The notes under the pieces: generated by a model | Database searches by the model: none | What the model saw: only the letters and a program-made list of their open reading frames with translations | What the model was told of the DNA's origin: nothing | Shown here: positions 18,769 to 28,413 of the stretch, piece by piece | Layout of the letters: the number at the start of each line of letters is the position of its first letter | Position numbering within the stretch: position 1 is the first letter of the stretch | Program-made: the position numbers and the translations under genes | NCBI RefSeq assembly: GCF_014639155.1 | Contig: NZ_BMFT01000002.1 | Coordinates: 558,001-622,000 of the forward strand | DNA from: Paenibacillus segetis | GTDB taxonomy: Bacteria; Bacillota; Bacilli; Paenibacillales; Paenibacillaceae | DNA length: 64,000 nucleotides | Direction of reading: 5' to 3'

Positions 18769-18953
18769 TAAATGTACTTTCTACACTTAAATTTGACCTC
18801 TGAGTAGATTCACTGCCTTTAGTTGTATAAAGTACATCTAAATCTTATAAACGATGAAGAAAAACTCTTTTCTGGCGAAAGTAAGTGTAGATAATACAAC
18901 TATTTTGGAAAAATTCATGTTCCATCGAAAATTAAGTGTACTTTCTACAGCTA
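18769..18953. repeat. Phased 21-bp dyad array C (four units)
   Basis: Units at 18769-18789, 18820-18840, 18882-18902 and 18933-18953, spaced exactly 51, 62 and 51 bp. The halves vary (TAAATGTA, TAGTTGTA, TAAGTGTA) but keep the outer TA and inner TGTA positions. A weak fifth copy may lie at 19003-19023 but has a poor right half and the wrong spacing. The 500-bp gap between tagO and the SLH gene contains the terminator, this array, and otherwise nothing I recognise. Confidence 0.87.
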
Positions 18954-19153
18954 CACGCTTATCCAAGTTATACTTATAGTAATAAAATGGAAATTGAATC
19001 TTTAAATGTAGGATATGTATCAATCGGGTTTATCGTTTTCCCTAACATATAGTAACTTGATTGCCGATAAATAAATTAAGTGCGCTTAGAGGCGATTTTC
19101 TGCAACGAATAGCAGGAATAAACTAAATTAACTAACAAAGGAGAGATTTATAC

Positions 19154-22100
19154 ATGCAGCGTTTTAAGAAACCGCTCGTATGGCTGAGTTTGCTATCTTT
19201 ACTTATTTCATTGATTCCTGCCATGGGAGTGGGAGGTTCAGAGGCTTATGCAGCAGACTTGAAAGCAACTACTTATTTCGCTCCCGATGACAGAGATATT
19301 CTAAAGACAGCTAACCTTGAGCTTGGCGCTATAGGTAACGGCACTGACCTAAGACAGAAGGTTAAAGTTACCTATAGTCCTACAATAGCTATTACGGGTT
19401 CTTATTCCAAAGTATCTAGTGATACCTTGAGTGCACAGGTTGATTTATTGTCATGGGATAACAATGGTGGTAGCAACGGTAAGGGCACATGGGTTGTCGA
19501 CCGTGTCCATAGTGCTCCGGGGGCCGTGTTGCCTGATAACAGCAATTCCAATTTATTTAATGCTCCTAATTTGACTCTGTTTCCTGGATTGAACCGAATT
19601 ACCCTTAAAGGGTCATTTGGACTTGTAGAAGGTTCAGAAACTTTCTATGTATTATATGATAAAGTTCCGTATTACACAGGGATTGCTATTACAGGTAGCG
19701 GATTTCTATCTGATATTAGTTTGAACGAAGGAACTCGTGTAGTAGTTAAAAGTCCACAGATTTCGTTGACGGGTAAAGTCTATAATACGTCCAAAGTGAC
19801 TGTTACGATTGATGGCAAAGAGTTGTCAACGGATGTATTTAATAATGAATTGTTTACGCCTTCTATTAAATTGTCCCCAGGTCTGAATAAGTTGGCAATC
19901 AAGTTGACCAATGGATCGGACTCGTTGGAAATTACTCGTGAGGTATATTACTTCACTGACGAGAAACCTTTTATTGATATACATGTCCTGGATAACAATA
20001 ATAGCTCGAAGCCGTATGATTTATTGACGAGTATCCCTACCTTGAAGAACGGTAGTAGTGATAATGATGTAATTGTGCAGATGATGATTCCTTTCTCTGC
20101 GGGAACAAAGGAATTCGCACAGGATTACAAAGTAAGTATAGATACTAACCCAGTAAACCCTGCTTCCATTGTAATGCTTTCAGCGAATCTCTATAATGAC
20201 AAGGGAGAATTTATAGTACCAACTACAGGTTCGACTGAGGATGTTATCATTGAAGATTCGACTGGGCCAGCTTACCGGCTCGTAACTTTTCAAATTAAGG
20301 GTGTCCCTTTTCAACATGAGTCAGACGGATCGGTAAAAGCTACACAAAGTCCGAAGATTACAGTGAACTATGGAAGTAAGGTTTCAGCAGATCCTGTTCC
20401 TGTAACAACATGGGGCTTCGAGTCTTCCTATACCCCAGTTTATAAATTGTCTAATCTGACATCCATTAAGAATATTTATTATTTGCCTGATTATGTAAGT
20501 GGTGATAATGGTAAAGTAGGTGCTACCAGTAAGCTTCCTTTGAATAACGCAGCTGTTAACAGTAGCGACTTTTATATCATGGTGGAGACAGATGGTGGGA
20601 TAACGACTGCAGATGCATTGAAGGCTAAATACCTGCCGTTAGGAACTAAGGAATTGTCAATTTCAACAACGGGAATACAAGCTCTAGATAAAGATGGTGT
20701 TAATATAACTAATACCTACATTTATAAAATCACTGGCTTTGCCAATGGAGTGCAAAAAGTAAGATTCGAATATCCATCGAAGTCTTCTACCTATGATGCG
20801 ACGATTTCCTATTCGTCAATCAGTGGTATTCTGGTGGATAATTTGGTTGATGGACAGACCTATAAATATAACTCGAAACTTGATGGCGGCACGAGCATCA
20901 CACAACTTGTTGTTTCGGGTGAATATTTTGGGTTTGATGTAAGTACCCCTGATAAGATTAAAGACCTTAATGCAGAGTATTCAGTTAACGGGATAAACAT
21001 CGAGAAAGAGACTGACCCTACAAAATATGGTAGTGACACTAAGTTAATTGATACTACTACAGATCCTAAATTTCCTAAATTTAGTTTGTCCCTGAATATT
21101 TCAAAAGAAGGACCGCTCGTGGCAGGGGCGAACACGATTGAATTTAGAGGACGATACAAAGATGCAGCAGGGAATTATGTACCAATTGTTAAAAGTTTAC
21201 GGATTTATATTGTCGATGAAAATGTGGCGGATATTACACAATTTCACCCAGGTAAGGTTCCACAAGCCGGTGTAGCAGGTCAACAGAGACCGCCGTTCCC
21301 GGCGCAGGATGATTTTATGTTGCCTGCAAATAACGCATTCAGAGAAGCTGTTGATGAAGCTATACGCAAAATAATAGAGATTCCAACAGAATTTACACTG
21401 AAAGACGGAAAATATACGACAAGTGAACAAAGCTATGATGTAATCATCCGTGGTAGTGGTACAAGTAAGGTCAACCTTTATTTTGGTTCTGAGAAGATAT
21501 TTTCAATTGATATTCCGGGAATTGCAGATAAGTTCACTGCTGTGAATGGTTTTTACCCAGAAACCACGAAGGAATATTATTATGAGGTAGTTGGTAATAG
21601 TAATGACTTTTTACTTCGAATTAGAAATAATGAAGAGATTGACGCTAATGGGAACGTGAAATACCTGGGGAACTTCCAATTTGCGAAGGATACGACAGGC
21701 ACACATGTCTATAATTTAGAGCTGATTAATGAGACAGGTGCACGTACAAATCAACGAATGGAAATTACACGGGAAGTTGCACCATATCGATTGCTTGCAC
21801 CGCAACCGACTGTAGGGGATCAGTATGTAGTTAATAAGAACTTCGTTCGCTTTGACATTGAAGCTGAAGGAGCAACTAAGGTTATTATTGGTAAAGATGA
21901 GGCAACCCCTCGCACAGAACCTGATAAGAAGAACCGTTTCACCTACGACTATGTGGGATTGAAGCCTGATAAATTGAACAAAATTAAAATTCAAATTGTA
22001 CGTGGTAAAGATACAATTAATGACACCATTGAAGTGTATTACACCAGTCAAGTGGGGATAGATACCCAATTCATGGCGGAAAAGGTAACTAATAAGTATT

Positions 22101-23341
22101 CAGTATTTAATAAACAACTTGAATTATCGTTCCCTAAAGGAACGATTATGCAATCCGCAAGTATGAATTCCAATAGTGTTACTAAATATTATCCGGATAC
22201 AAAATTATTGTTTGGTATTGCAGATCCTAATGATGGAGTAGTGGAACGTCGTAACGATTACGGTATTTACTTTAATAATAATACTGAAATCAGCGGTAAC
22301 AATAATCTGTTAGATTCTCTTAAGAGTAATTTCACTACAACAGCAGATACATTCAACTTTACACGTGTATCCAATATTTACTGGATCAGCGGTGGAGTTG
22401 GGGAACTTGGAGATAAAGGTGTCACAACGGGTTATAAGCCAGCGACAAATGGTCTGGCTCCGTATTCAACTGAGGGATTCTTTACCAAGTTTGAGGCGGA
22501 ACGTGAGATTGTTCCTTCACAACGAGGGAGCCTGAAATTAACTTATAACAGCAATGTTGTAGATGAAGCAGGATCTCTAGTGACAGTGTTTAAATATACT
22601 GAGGTCGGTGGTAAAGGTAGATGGACCCGTGTGCCTGGGGAAGTGAACACGAAGGCTCACACCGTTACTATTCCTTTTGATGAATTTGGTTACTATGCAG
22701 TCTACAAATTGAATCGTAGCTTCTCTGATATTACGAATCACCCATGGGCTCGTAATATTCTGAACGCTTTGTATTCTAAGGGAATTATGGAATACTTACG
22801 TTCAGATGCTTTTGGAGCGGATGATCTGACTACTCGAGGAGAATTTGCTACATTACTAGTGAAAGGTTTGAGCTTACCGCTCATTCCAGAAGATAAGAAG
22901 CAGACGTTCTTTGATGTTCCTTTCGGTGCAAAGACAGCGACATGGGATTATGAACATTTGGAGACGGCAGCAAGAGCAGGTATTATAACAGGTCGAACTG
23001 AAGGATTCTTCTCACCTAATACAACGATTTCGAGACAGGATGCTGCGGTTATGATTGCACGTGCTCTTAAACTGAAGCTTTCCTTGAACGACGCGAAGCT
23101 GAAATCCAGCGTGGCCAAATCTTTCTTAGATTCAGGAAAAATTGACTACTATGCGCTTCCGGCTGTTGAAGCAGTAACGAAAGCCAAGATTATGTCTGGA
23201 AGTCCAGTTACTTTGCCGGGAGCGAAAAAAGCCTCATTTAATTTCAATCCACAAAGTGATATGACTCGAGCAGAAGCCGGTAAGATCGCAGTAGAGCTAT
23301 TGAAGAAGAGTACAAACATCTTCCCTAAAAATTTTAGTTGA
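19154..23341 (+). CDS. Large secreted SLH-domain surface protein
   Basis: 1395-residue exported protein. The signal peptide is residues 1-34 (basic MQRFKKP, hydrophobic core, cleavage after AYA). A long beta-rich central part with repeated Ig-like modules fills about residues 40-1180; I do not recognise a specific family in it. Three SLH domains close the protein: near 1190-1245 (FSDITNHPWARNILNAL), 1252-1315 (ISRQDAAVMIARALKL) and 1323-1390 (MTRAEAGKIAVELLKK). The SLH domains should bind the pyruvylated wall polymer made by the upstream csaB-tagA-tagO genes. GGAGAG precedes the ATG, and a terminator follows. It may be an S-layer-associated protein or wall-anchored adhesin; substrate or partner is unknown. 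Confidence 0.9.
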   Translation: MQRFKKPLVWLSLLSLLISLIPAMGVGGSEAYAADLKATTYFAPDDRDILKTANLELGAIGNGTDLRQKVKVTYSPTIAITGSYSKVSSDTLSAQVDLLSWDNNGGSNGKGTWVVDRVHSAPGAVLPDNSNSNLFNAPNLTLFPGLNRITLKGSFGLVEGSETFYVLYDKVPYYTGIAITGSGFLSDISLNEGTRVVVKSPQISLTGKVYNTSKVTVTIDGKELSTDVFNNELFTPSIKLSPGLNKLAIKLTNGSDSLEITREVYYFTDEKPFIDIHVLDNNNSSKPYDLLTSIPTLKNGSSDNDVIVQMMIPFSAGTKEFAQDYKVSIDTNPVNPASIVMLSANLYNDKGEFIVPTTGSTEDVIIEDSTGPAYRLVTFQIKGVPFQHESDGSVKATQSPKITVNYGSKVSADPVPVTTWGFESSYTPVYKLSNLTSIKNIYYLPDYVSGDNGKVGATSKLPLNNAAVNSSDFYIMVETDGGITTADALKAKYLPLGTKELSISTTGIQALDKDGVNITNTYIYKITGFANGVQKVRFEYPSKSSTYDATISYSSISGILVDNLVDGQTYKYNSKLDGGTSITQLVVSGEYFGFDVSTPDKIKDLNAEYSVNGINIEKETDPTKYGSDTKLIDTTTDPKFPKFSLSLNISKEGPLVAGANTIEFRGRYKDAAGNYVPIVKSLRIYIVDENVADITQFHPGKVPQAGVAGQQRPPFPAQDDFMLPANNAFREAVDEAIRKIIEIPTEFTLKDGKYTTSEQSYDVIIRGSGTSKVNLYFGSEKIFSIDIPGIADKFTAVNGFYPETTKEYYYEVVGNSNDFLLRIRNNEEIDANGNVKYLGNFQFAKDTTGTHVYNLELINETGARTNQRMEITREVAPYRLLAPQPTVGDQYVVNKNFVRFDIEAEGATKVIIGKDEATPRTEPDKKNRFTYDYVGLKPDKLNKIKIQIVRGKDTINDTIEVYYTSQVGIDTQFMAEKVTNKYSVFNKQLELSFPKGTIMQSASMNSNSVTKYYPDTKLLFGIADPNDGVVERRNDYGIYFNNNTEISGNNNLLDSLKSNFTTTADTFNFTRVSNIYWISGGVGELGDKGVTTGYKPATNGLAPYSTEGFFTKFEAEREIVPSQRGSLKLTYNSNVVDEAGSLVTVFKYTEVGGKGRWTRVPGEVNTKAHTVTIPFDEFGYYAVYKLNRSFSDITNHPWARNILNALYSKGIMEYLRSDAFGADDLTTRGEFATLLVKGLSLPLIPEDKKQTFFDVPFGAKTATWDYEHLETAARAGIITGRTEGFFSPNTTISRQDAAVMIARALKLKLSLNDAKLKSSVAKSFLDSGKIDYYALPAVEAVTKAKIMSGSPVTLPGAKKASFNFNPQSDMTRAEAGKIAVELLKKSTNIFPKNFS

Positions 23342-23349
23342 TTAATTTA

Positions 23350-23396
23350 GAGAACCCTTGTCCGCAAGCGTTTTGCGGGAAGGGTTCTCTTTTTCC
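23350..23396 (+). terminator. Intrinsic terminator after the SLH gene
   Basis: A two-part stem: AGAACCCTT (23351-23359) with AAGGGTTCT (23380-23388), and inner CCGCAA (23362-23367) with TTGCGG (23373-23378). CTTTTTCC follows. Confidence 0.9.
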
Positions 23397-23481
23397 AGCT
23401 ACATAGTTTTGTAATTTGCTGGAGATTACGGTACAATAATAAATAGTAAGAGACATTTTCGCAAAAGGGTGAGTATTAGCA

Positions 23482-23823
23482 ATGAAACCGATCTTATCAA
23501 AGGCACAATTAGGTTATATGAAGGCAAAGAATAAATTTGAGGATAGATCTAGGGCTTTAGAGAAGAAAATTGAAGAAATGGCTAAACTTCAGGAAGTGAC
23601 TCAAGAGATTATGGAAGGTCTTGTAGTAGAATCAGGTTTCCATGATGCATTTAACGAACTACGTGTGGCCGAGAACGAATTGGTTGAATGGTCACATGTA
23701 ACAATGAAACATGAGAAGACTTACAAAGATAATAAACAAGCTATTGAAGATATGTATGCAAAATTGGACACAGATCCGAAGATGCGTGCCCGTATTATCC
23801 AACTAGCTATGAAGGTAAGATAA
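23482..23823 (+). CDS. Small helical coiled-coil protein, unknown function
   Basis: 113-residue, highly charged, almost wholly helical protein with heptad-like spacing in residues 15-60 and 70-100. There is no signal peptide and no cysteine. AAAAGGGTGAG precedes the ATG at 23482 and a hairpin terminator follows, so it looks like a real monocistronic gene. I do not recognise the family. It lies between two SLH genes, but nothing in the sequence links it to the cell surface. Confidence 0.75.
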   Translation: MKPILSKAQLGYMKAKNKFEDRSRALEKKIEEMAKLQEVTQEIMEGLVVESGFHDAFNELRVAENELVEWSHVTMKHEKTYKDNKQAIEDMYAKLDTDPKMRARIIQLAMKVR

Positions 23824-23842
23824 GATTTTTAGAGAATTGTTA

Positions 23843-23877
23843 AATAAGGCGTCCATGTGGACGTCTTATTTGTGTTT
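23843..23877 (+). terminator. Intrinsic terminator after the coiled-coil gene
   Basis: A 12-bp stem (23843-23854 with 23859-23870, one G-T pair), ATGT loop, then TGTGTTT; the T-run is interrupted. Confidence 0.75.
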
Positions 23878-24390
23878 AACTTACATAAGTTAAGGGTATT
23901 GAATTGGTAAAATATGATTAATGACTGACATATTCAGGAGTGTTATACTAATTTCCGTCAGAAGGTAGGCGAGTAAATAAGTTGTAATTGAGGGGAACCT
24001 TAGAAATAGTTACAATCTCGCAATTTATTTTCGAAATGCCGCAACTTTTTGAATTCTGCTGCGTTTAAGATGTAGAACACATGACAATGAGGGTTCAGAT
24101 AGGCATTCCAACTTATCCCTAAAGGGGAAACTTGTCTATCTATTAGAAAAATTAGCTTTACGGAGCTTAGGACCCATTGTATAATGTTTAGGTAGGATTA
24201 GGAAACTACTCTATTTCTACATTCCTATCATTAAATTCGTTTACAAGTTTCTGCGGCATTGTCGCAGACCTAATTTATAGGAAATCGCTCAAGCTCTAGA
24301 AAGGGGGTGCAATGGCTAATGAGTAACACGAGCTATTCATTTAAAGAAAACTCTCATATGAAAGTTATTCAAGGAGGAGAAAAAAAGGTT
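23878..24390 (+). promoter_or_regulatory. Long leader of the main S-layer gene
   Basis: A 513-bp gap with no gene precedes the S-layer gene. It has several short inverted repeats, for example TCTGCG/CGCAGA around 24251-24270 and GATAG/CTATC around 24100-24140. Near the 3' end AAAGGGGGTG (24300-24309) is followed by an ATG at 24312 that gives a four-codon minicistron ending in TAA. An overlapping ATG at 24319 is in frame with the S-layer protein. A second ribosome binding site, AAGGAGGAG (24371-24379), serves the ATG at 24391. Long leaders with tandem start sites are known for Brevibacillus wall-protein genes; the similarity here is in layout only. Confidence 0.5.
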
Positions 24391-27300
24391 ATGAAGAAAA
24401 TTTTATCCGTAGCTTTGTCTACAGCAATGGCATTCTCAATGTTTGCATCTGTAGCATTCGGGGCTGATACAGCTAAGCTGACGCCTCAACAACAATTTGA
24501 CGTATTGAAAGACGCTGGTATCGTTACTGGTTATCCAGATGGTACTGCTGGTCTTGACAAATTCATCACTCGCGCTGAATTGGCAAAAATCATCGTTAAA
24601 TCGATCAATTTGGAACCAATCACTGGCGTAGCAACTTACAAAGACAAGAATTACACAGCTTCTCACTGGGCAGCTCCTTACATCGAAGCAGCAACTCAAG
24701 CTGGTATCCTTGAAGGTAAAAACCTTGAGAAAAAATTGTTCGATCCAACTGGTAACGTAACAGTTCAAGAATTGGCTAAAGTATTGGTTTCTGCATTGAA
24801 ACTTGAAGTTCCAGCAGATACTAACAACACAGCTACTGAATGGGCTAAAGGTTATGTAGAAGCAGCTATCAAAGCTGGTTACCTAGATGCTGGATTGAAC
24901 TATCAAGCTAACGCTACTCGTTCACAAGTGATCGTAGCAGCACACGCTGTTTATGAGTTCAACAACTTCAAAGTAGTTAAAGCTGAAGCTTCTGATGCAA
25001 CTCACGTTAAATTGACTTTGTCCACTGGCGAAGTTGTTGACGTAGTTCTTGAGAAAGCTCTTGAAGCTAACAAAGCAACAGAACTTACTTACAAAGCTGC
25101 AGACGGTCGCGAACTTAAGTACACAGTTACTTGGGTAGTAACAACTGCAACTAAAGTTGAGAAAGCTGCTGCTTCCAACTTGAAAGAAGTAGTAGTTACA
25201 TTTGATGGTGAAGTTGATCAAGAGTCTGCTGAAGAAGTAGCTAACTACTCCCTCAGATCTGGTAAATTGATTGATTCTGTATCTTTGAGTGAAGATAAAC
25301 TTACAGCAACAATCTTATTGGCAGAAGGAAGTGTTCTTTCAAACAACAAGGTTGAAGCTGTTAGCGTTTCTAACATCAAAGCTGGAGATAAAACTGTTAG
25401 TGTTAAGAACCTTGAGTTCACAACGGTTGATAATGTTCTTCCAGAAGTTTCGAGTGTGAAATCTTTGGGTACAAAATCTGTTAAAGTTGTATTCAGCGAA
25501 CCAGTAAATGGCGTAGCTCAAAGCAATTTTAAAATTGATGGAAAAGAATTCTTCGGTAAAGTATCAGTAAGTGCTAATAATAGAACAGTTATATTGACTC
25601 CGTTCAATACATCAGCTCTTGCAGTTGGCGAACATAAAATCAATGTAAGTGGTGTGAAAGATTTTGCAGGCTTCGTGTCTCTTGCTTCTACAACTGACAT
25701 TACTGTAGTTGAAGACAAAGACGCTCCAACAATTACTGAAGCATCTGCTACATTGGAAAGTGTAACACTTACTTTCTCAGAAGATGTAGATTATGACACA
25801 GTAAAAGTTGATAACGTGTACTGGAAATCCAGCACTGATAAAATCAAAGCTGTAAGCAAAAAACAATTAGCTGACAATAAAGTGAAATTCACATTTGGCC
25901 CTGCTAGATCATTGCCAACTGGTGCGGTTTCAATCTTCGTTGAAGGTGTTAAAGATTATTCTGGTAACGAAATTGCTAAAGACACTTCTGTAGTAGTTAC
26001 ACCAGAAATCGACCAAACTCGTCCAGTAGTTAAGAAAGTAACTGCTGAAAGTGCAACTCAAATCAAAATCGTATTGTCTAAAGAGATTAACGCTGCTAGT
26101 GCTGGAGTAGTTGCTAACTACATTGTTAAAGATAAAGACGGTAAAGCGATTGCTGTAAAAGATGCAAAGCTTGATCCAGCTGATCTAGAACATAGAACTG
26201 TACTAGTTAATCTTTACACGAAGTTGTCTGTAAGTGGTGACAATACACTTACTATTCAAAACTTGAAAGATAACACTAAATTACAAAACACAATTCTAGA
26301 TTACACAGGTAAAGTAAGTCTAGCTGACAAAACAGCTCCTAAAATCGACAGCAAAGTGGTTAACACTGTAGACAAACGCGTAGTTGTGACTTTTGACAAA
26401 AAGATGGATGTTGAATCTTTAGCTAGTTACTCTAACTACCTTGTTGTGATCGACAATAAAGTTCAATCACTTACTAGCGATATTGCTGAAATCACTGTAT
26501 TGCAAGACGGTCAATCTGTTGCAATTAAATTTGCTGACAGCATCGGAAATAAAGTAACTGTATTGGGTTCCAATGTAGGTGCTGCTGGCAAAACTTATAT
26601 TACAGAGCTTAGATTGTTAAATCTTAAAGATACTAACGGTAATGTATTGCAAGAGTTCGCCGACAACAGTAACACTAACTTTGTTGATCTAAAAACTAGC
26701 ACTGTCACTGGATTGGCAGAAAATGTTAAGTTAGTTGATAGAAAAACTGTTAAAGTTAAATTCAATGCGGGTATCATTGCTGCTGGATCTTATGCATTTG
26801 TTTCCAACACATCTAACCCTATTACAAGTGTTGATGTAGATTCAACATCTGTTGTAACTATTGGATTTGCTAATGATCTTCAAACTAATGGTGGTGACCT
26901 TAACTTTGCTGTAAACTTAGCGTACTTGACAACAACTGCTGGTGGTCCAGCTGGCGCAGGTTCGTTTAATGTGACTTCAGCAAATGTTAAAGATGAAGTT
27001 AAACCATCAGTTGTTTTAACAGCAAATGATAATTTGCTAGTTAGTGGCAATAATGTTGTTGTTAACTTGTCCGAACCAGTAAAAGCTACAAGTAACGAAG
27101 TTGTAGCAGCTGAATTGGAAATCACACGTAACTTTGACCAAAAGAAATTGAAAGCAGAAGTTGACTATACTGTTACTGGATTCACTGCAGGTGCTACAAC
27201 TAGTACATTTACAATTGAATTACTAGATAGCTCTAGCAGAGAAATTGATACTTACTATACTGTATCAATCAAGAACAGCAAATTCATTACAGACGTTGCT

Positions 27301-27945
27301 GACAATGAACTGGCTGACTTCTCTGTACCTACTGCAGTAGTAACTGGAACCGCAGCTCCAGCGGGTCTAACAGGTGTTAACACTGGTTTCACGGGTGCAA
27401 ATTCTGGTAAGATCACAGGTCTAGATGCTACAAAAAATTATGAAATTAAACTAGAAAGTGCACCTGTATCTGCTTATACAGCAGTTCCTGCAGGTACTGA
27501 AATTAGTGGTCTAGCTGCTGGAACTTATAATGTTCGTATTGCAGCGATTGCAGCTAACCCTGCTACTGGCGCTCCAGCTATCCCTGCAAGTGCAGCTGCA
27601 AAAGTAACAGTTGGTACAGCAGCTCCTTCTGATACTGAAGCATTAGCAGCAGACGTAACAAGCTTAGTAACTGCTGTTACTACAGTTGATCCAGCTGCAG
27701 CAATCACTGCTAATATTACAGTTTCAACTCCTGCAACTGGTGCTAACGGATCTGTAATCACTTGGAAAGCAAATGCACTTGCACACACTGCAACTACATT
27801 TGTTACTCCAGCTAGAACTGCTTCTTCACAAACAGTTACTTTGGAAGCAACTATTACAAAAGGAACTGAAATACCAGTTGTAAAAACATTTACAATTACT
27901 ATTCCAGCTGGTGCTGCTGCAATCGATATTACTGTAGCTCCTTAA
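24391..27945 (+). CDS. S-layer protein with N-terminal SLH domains
   Basis: 1184-residue exported protein. The signal peptide is MKKILSVALS to about residue 24 (AFGA). Three SLH modules follow at about residues 30-75, 80-142 and 143-200, the first short at its N-terminal end. Several SbsA-like Ig domains (patterns such as VVVTFDGEVDQESA, VKVVFSEPV, VTLTFSEDV) fill about 270-900. Near the C-terminus is an atypical bacterial Ig domain (SVITWKANAL, VTLEATITKG). Codon use is strongly biased (Lys almost always AAA, third bases mostly A/T), unlike the neighbouring SLH genes, as expected of a very abundant protein. The start is the ATG with AAGGAGGAG 11 bp upstream and a textbook signal peptide; the frame is open to 24307. 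It is the best candidate for the lattice-forming S-layer protein. Confidence 0.93.
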   Translation: MKKILSVALSTAMAFSMFASVAFGADTAKLTPQQQFDVLKDAGIVTGYPDGTAGLDKFITRAELAKIIVKSINLEPITGVATYKDKNYTASHWAAPYIEAATQAGILEGKNLEKKLFDPTGNVTVQELAKVLVSALKLEVPADTNNTATEWAKGYVEAAIKAGYLDAGLNYQANATRSQVIVAAHAVYEFNNFKVVKAEASDATHVKLTLSTGEVVDVVLEKALEANKATELTYKAADGRELKYTVTWVVTTATKVEKAAASNLKEVVVTFDGEVDQESAEEVANYSLRSGKLIDSVSLSEDKLTATILLAEGSVLSNNKVEAVSVSNIKAGDKTVSVKNLEFTTVDNVLPEVSSVKSLGTKSVKVVFSEPVNGVAQSNFKIDGKEFFGKVSVSANNRTVILTPFNTSALAVGEHKINVSGVKDFAGFVSLASTTDITVVEDKDAPTITEASATLESVTLTFSEDVDYDTVKVDNVYWKSSTDKIKAVSKKQLADNKVKFTFGPARSLPTGAVSIFVEGVKDYSGNEIAKDTSVVVTPEIDQTRPVVKKVTAESATQIKIVLSKEINAASAGVVANYIVKDKDGKAIAVKDAKLDPADLEHRTVLVNLYTKLSVSGDNTLTIQNLKDNTKLQNTILDYTGKVSLADKTAPKIDSKVVNTVDKRVVVTFDKKMDVESLASYSNYLVVIDNKVQSLTSDIAEITVLQDGQSVAIKFADSIGNKVTVLGSNVGAAGKTYITELRLLNLKDTNGNVLQEFADNSNTNFVDLKTSTVTGLAENVKLVDRKTVKVKFNAGIIAAGSYAFVSNTSNPITSVDVDSTSVVTIGFANDLQTNGGDLNFAVNLAYLTTTAGGPAGAGSFNVTSANVKDEVKPSVVLTANDNLLVSGNNVVVNLSEPVKATSNEVVAAELEITRNFDQKKLKAEVDYTVTGFTAGATTSTFTIELLDSSSREIDTYYTVSIKNSKFITDVADNELADFSVPTAVVTGTAAPAGLTGVNTGFTGANSGKITGLDATKNYEIKLESAPVSAYTAVPAGTEISGLAAGTYNVRIAAIAANPATGAPAIPASAAAKVTVGTAAPSDTEALAADVTSLVTAVTTVDPAAAITANITVSTPATGANGSVITWKANALAHTATTFVTPARTASSQTVTLEATITKGTEIPVVKTFTITIPAGAAAIDITVAP

Positions 27946-27978
27946 TTGTAGTAGTAATACTGAGTTTTTGATTCATTG

Positions 27979-28016
27979 GCAGCAGATTAGAAAGGAATTT
28001 CTAATCTGCTGCTTTT
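27979..28016 (+). terminator. Very strong terminator of the S-layer gene
   Basis: A perfect 15-bp stem (27979-27993 with 27998-28012), 4-nt loop GGAA, then TTTT. It lies 33 bp after the stop. Confidence 0.95.
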
Positions 28017-28180
28017 AATTTATATCGTTAATCGTAGACACTAATGCTATTAGATGGAGAGCAGTTATGGCAATCTTTAATTTATTATTGTCATAATTTA
28101 TCTTTTCCATAAGTATCAATCATTAATACATATTTTAAATAATTATAAGCATATTAATCTTAAAGATAAGAAGAACATCA

Positions 28181-28216
28181 ACCCAAATTCCTGTCGTGGA
28201 ATATGGGCTATTTTTA
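28181..28216 (+). terminator. Weak terminator-like hairpin
   Basis: A 10-bp stem with one mismatch (28182-28191 with 28198-28207), loop TGTCGT, then CTATTTTTATTT. The 468-bp gap between the S-layer gene and the next start holds this hairpin, the strong terminator before it, and otherwise nothing I can identify. Confidence 0.5.
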
Positions 28217-28413
28217 TTTCAGTGAGGAAATGAATGTTGAATTACTAGAAAATCCAATAAGGGGTCAGTGAAGAGTTAGAGGTAGTTTAAATTCAATACA
28301 AAATCCTAATCGATTAATTTATTATTTTGATTACAATATCTTCACCACACGAAACATTTTCCATTCAGTAACGTTTATATTTATAAGAACATTTCTGTAT
28401 GGGAGGAAATAAG

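Noticed and set aside
19003..19023. Fifth unit of array C
   Set aside because: The left half fits (TAAATGTA) but the right half does not, and the spacing is 70 bp.
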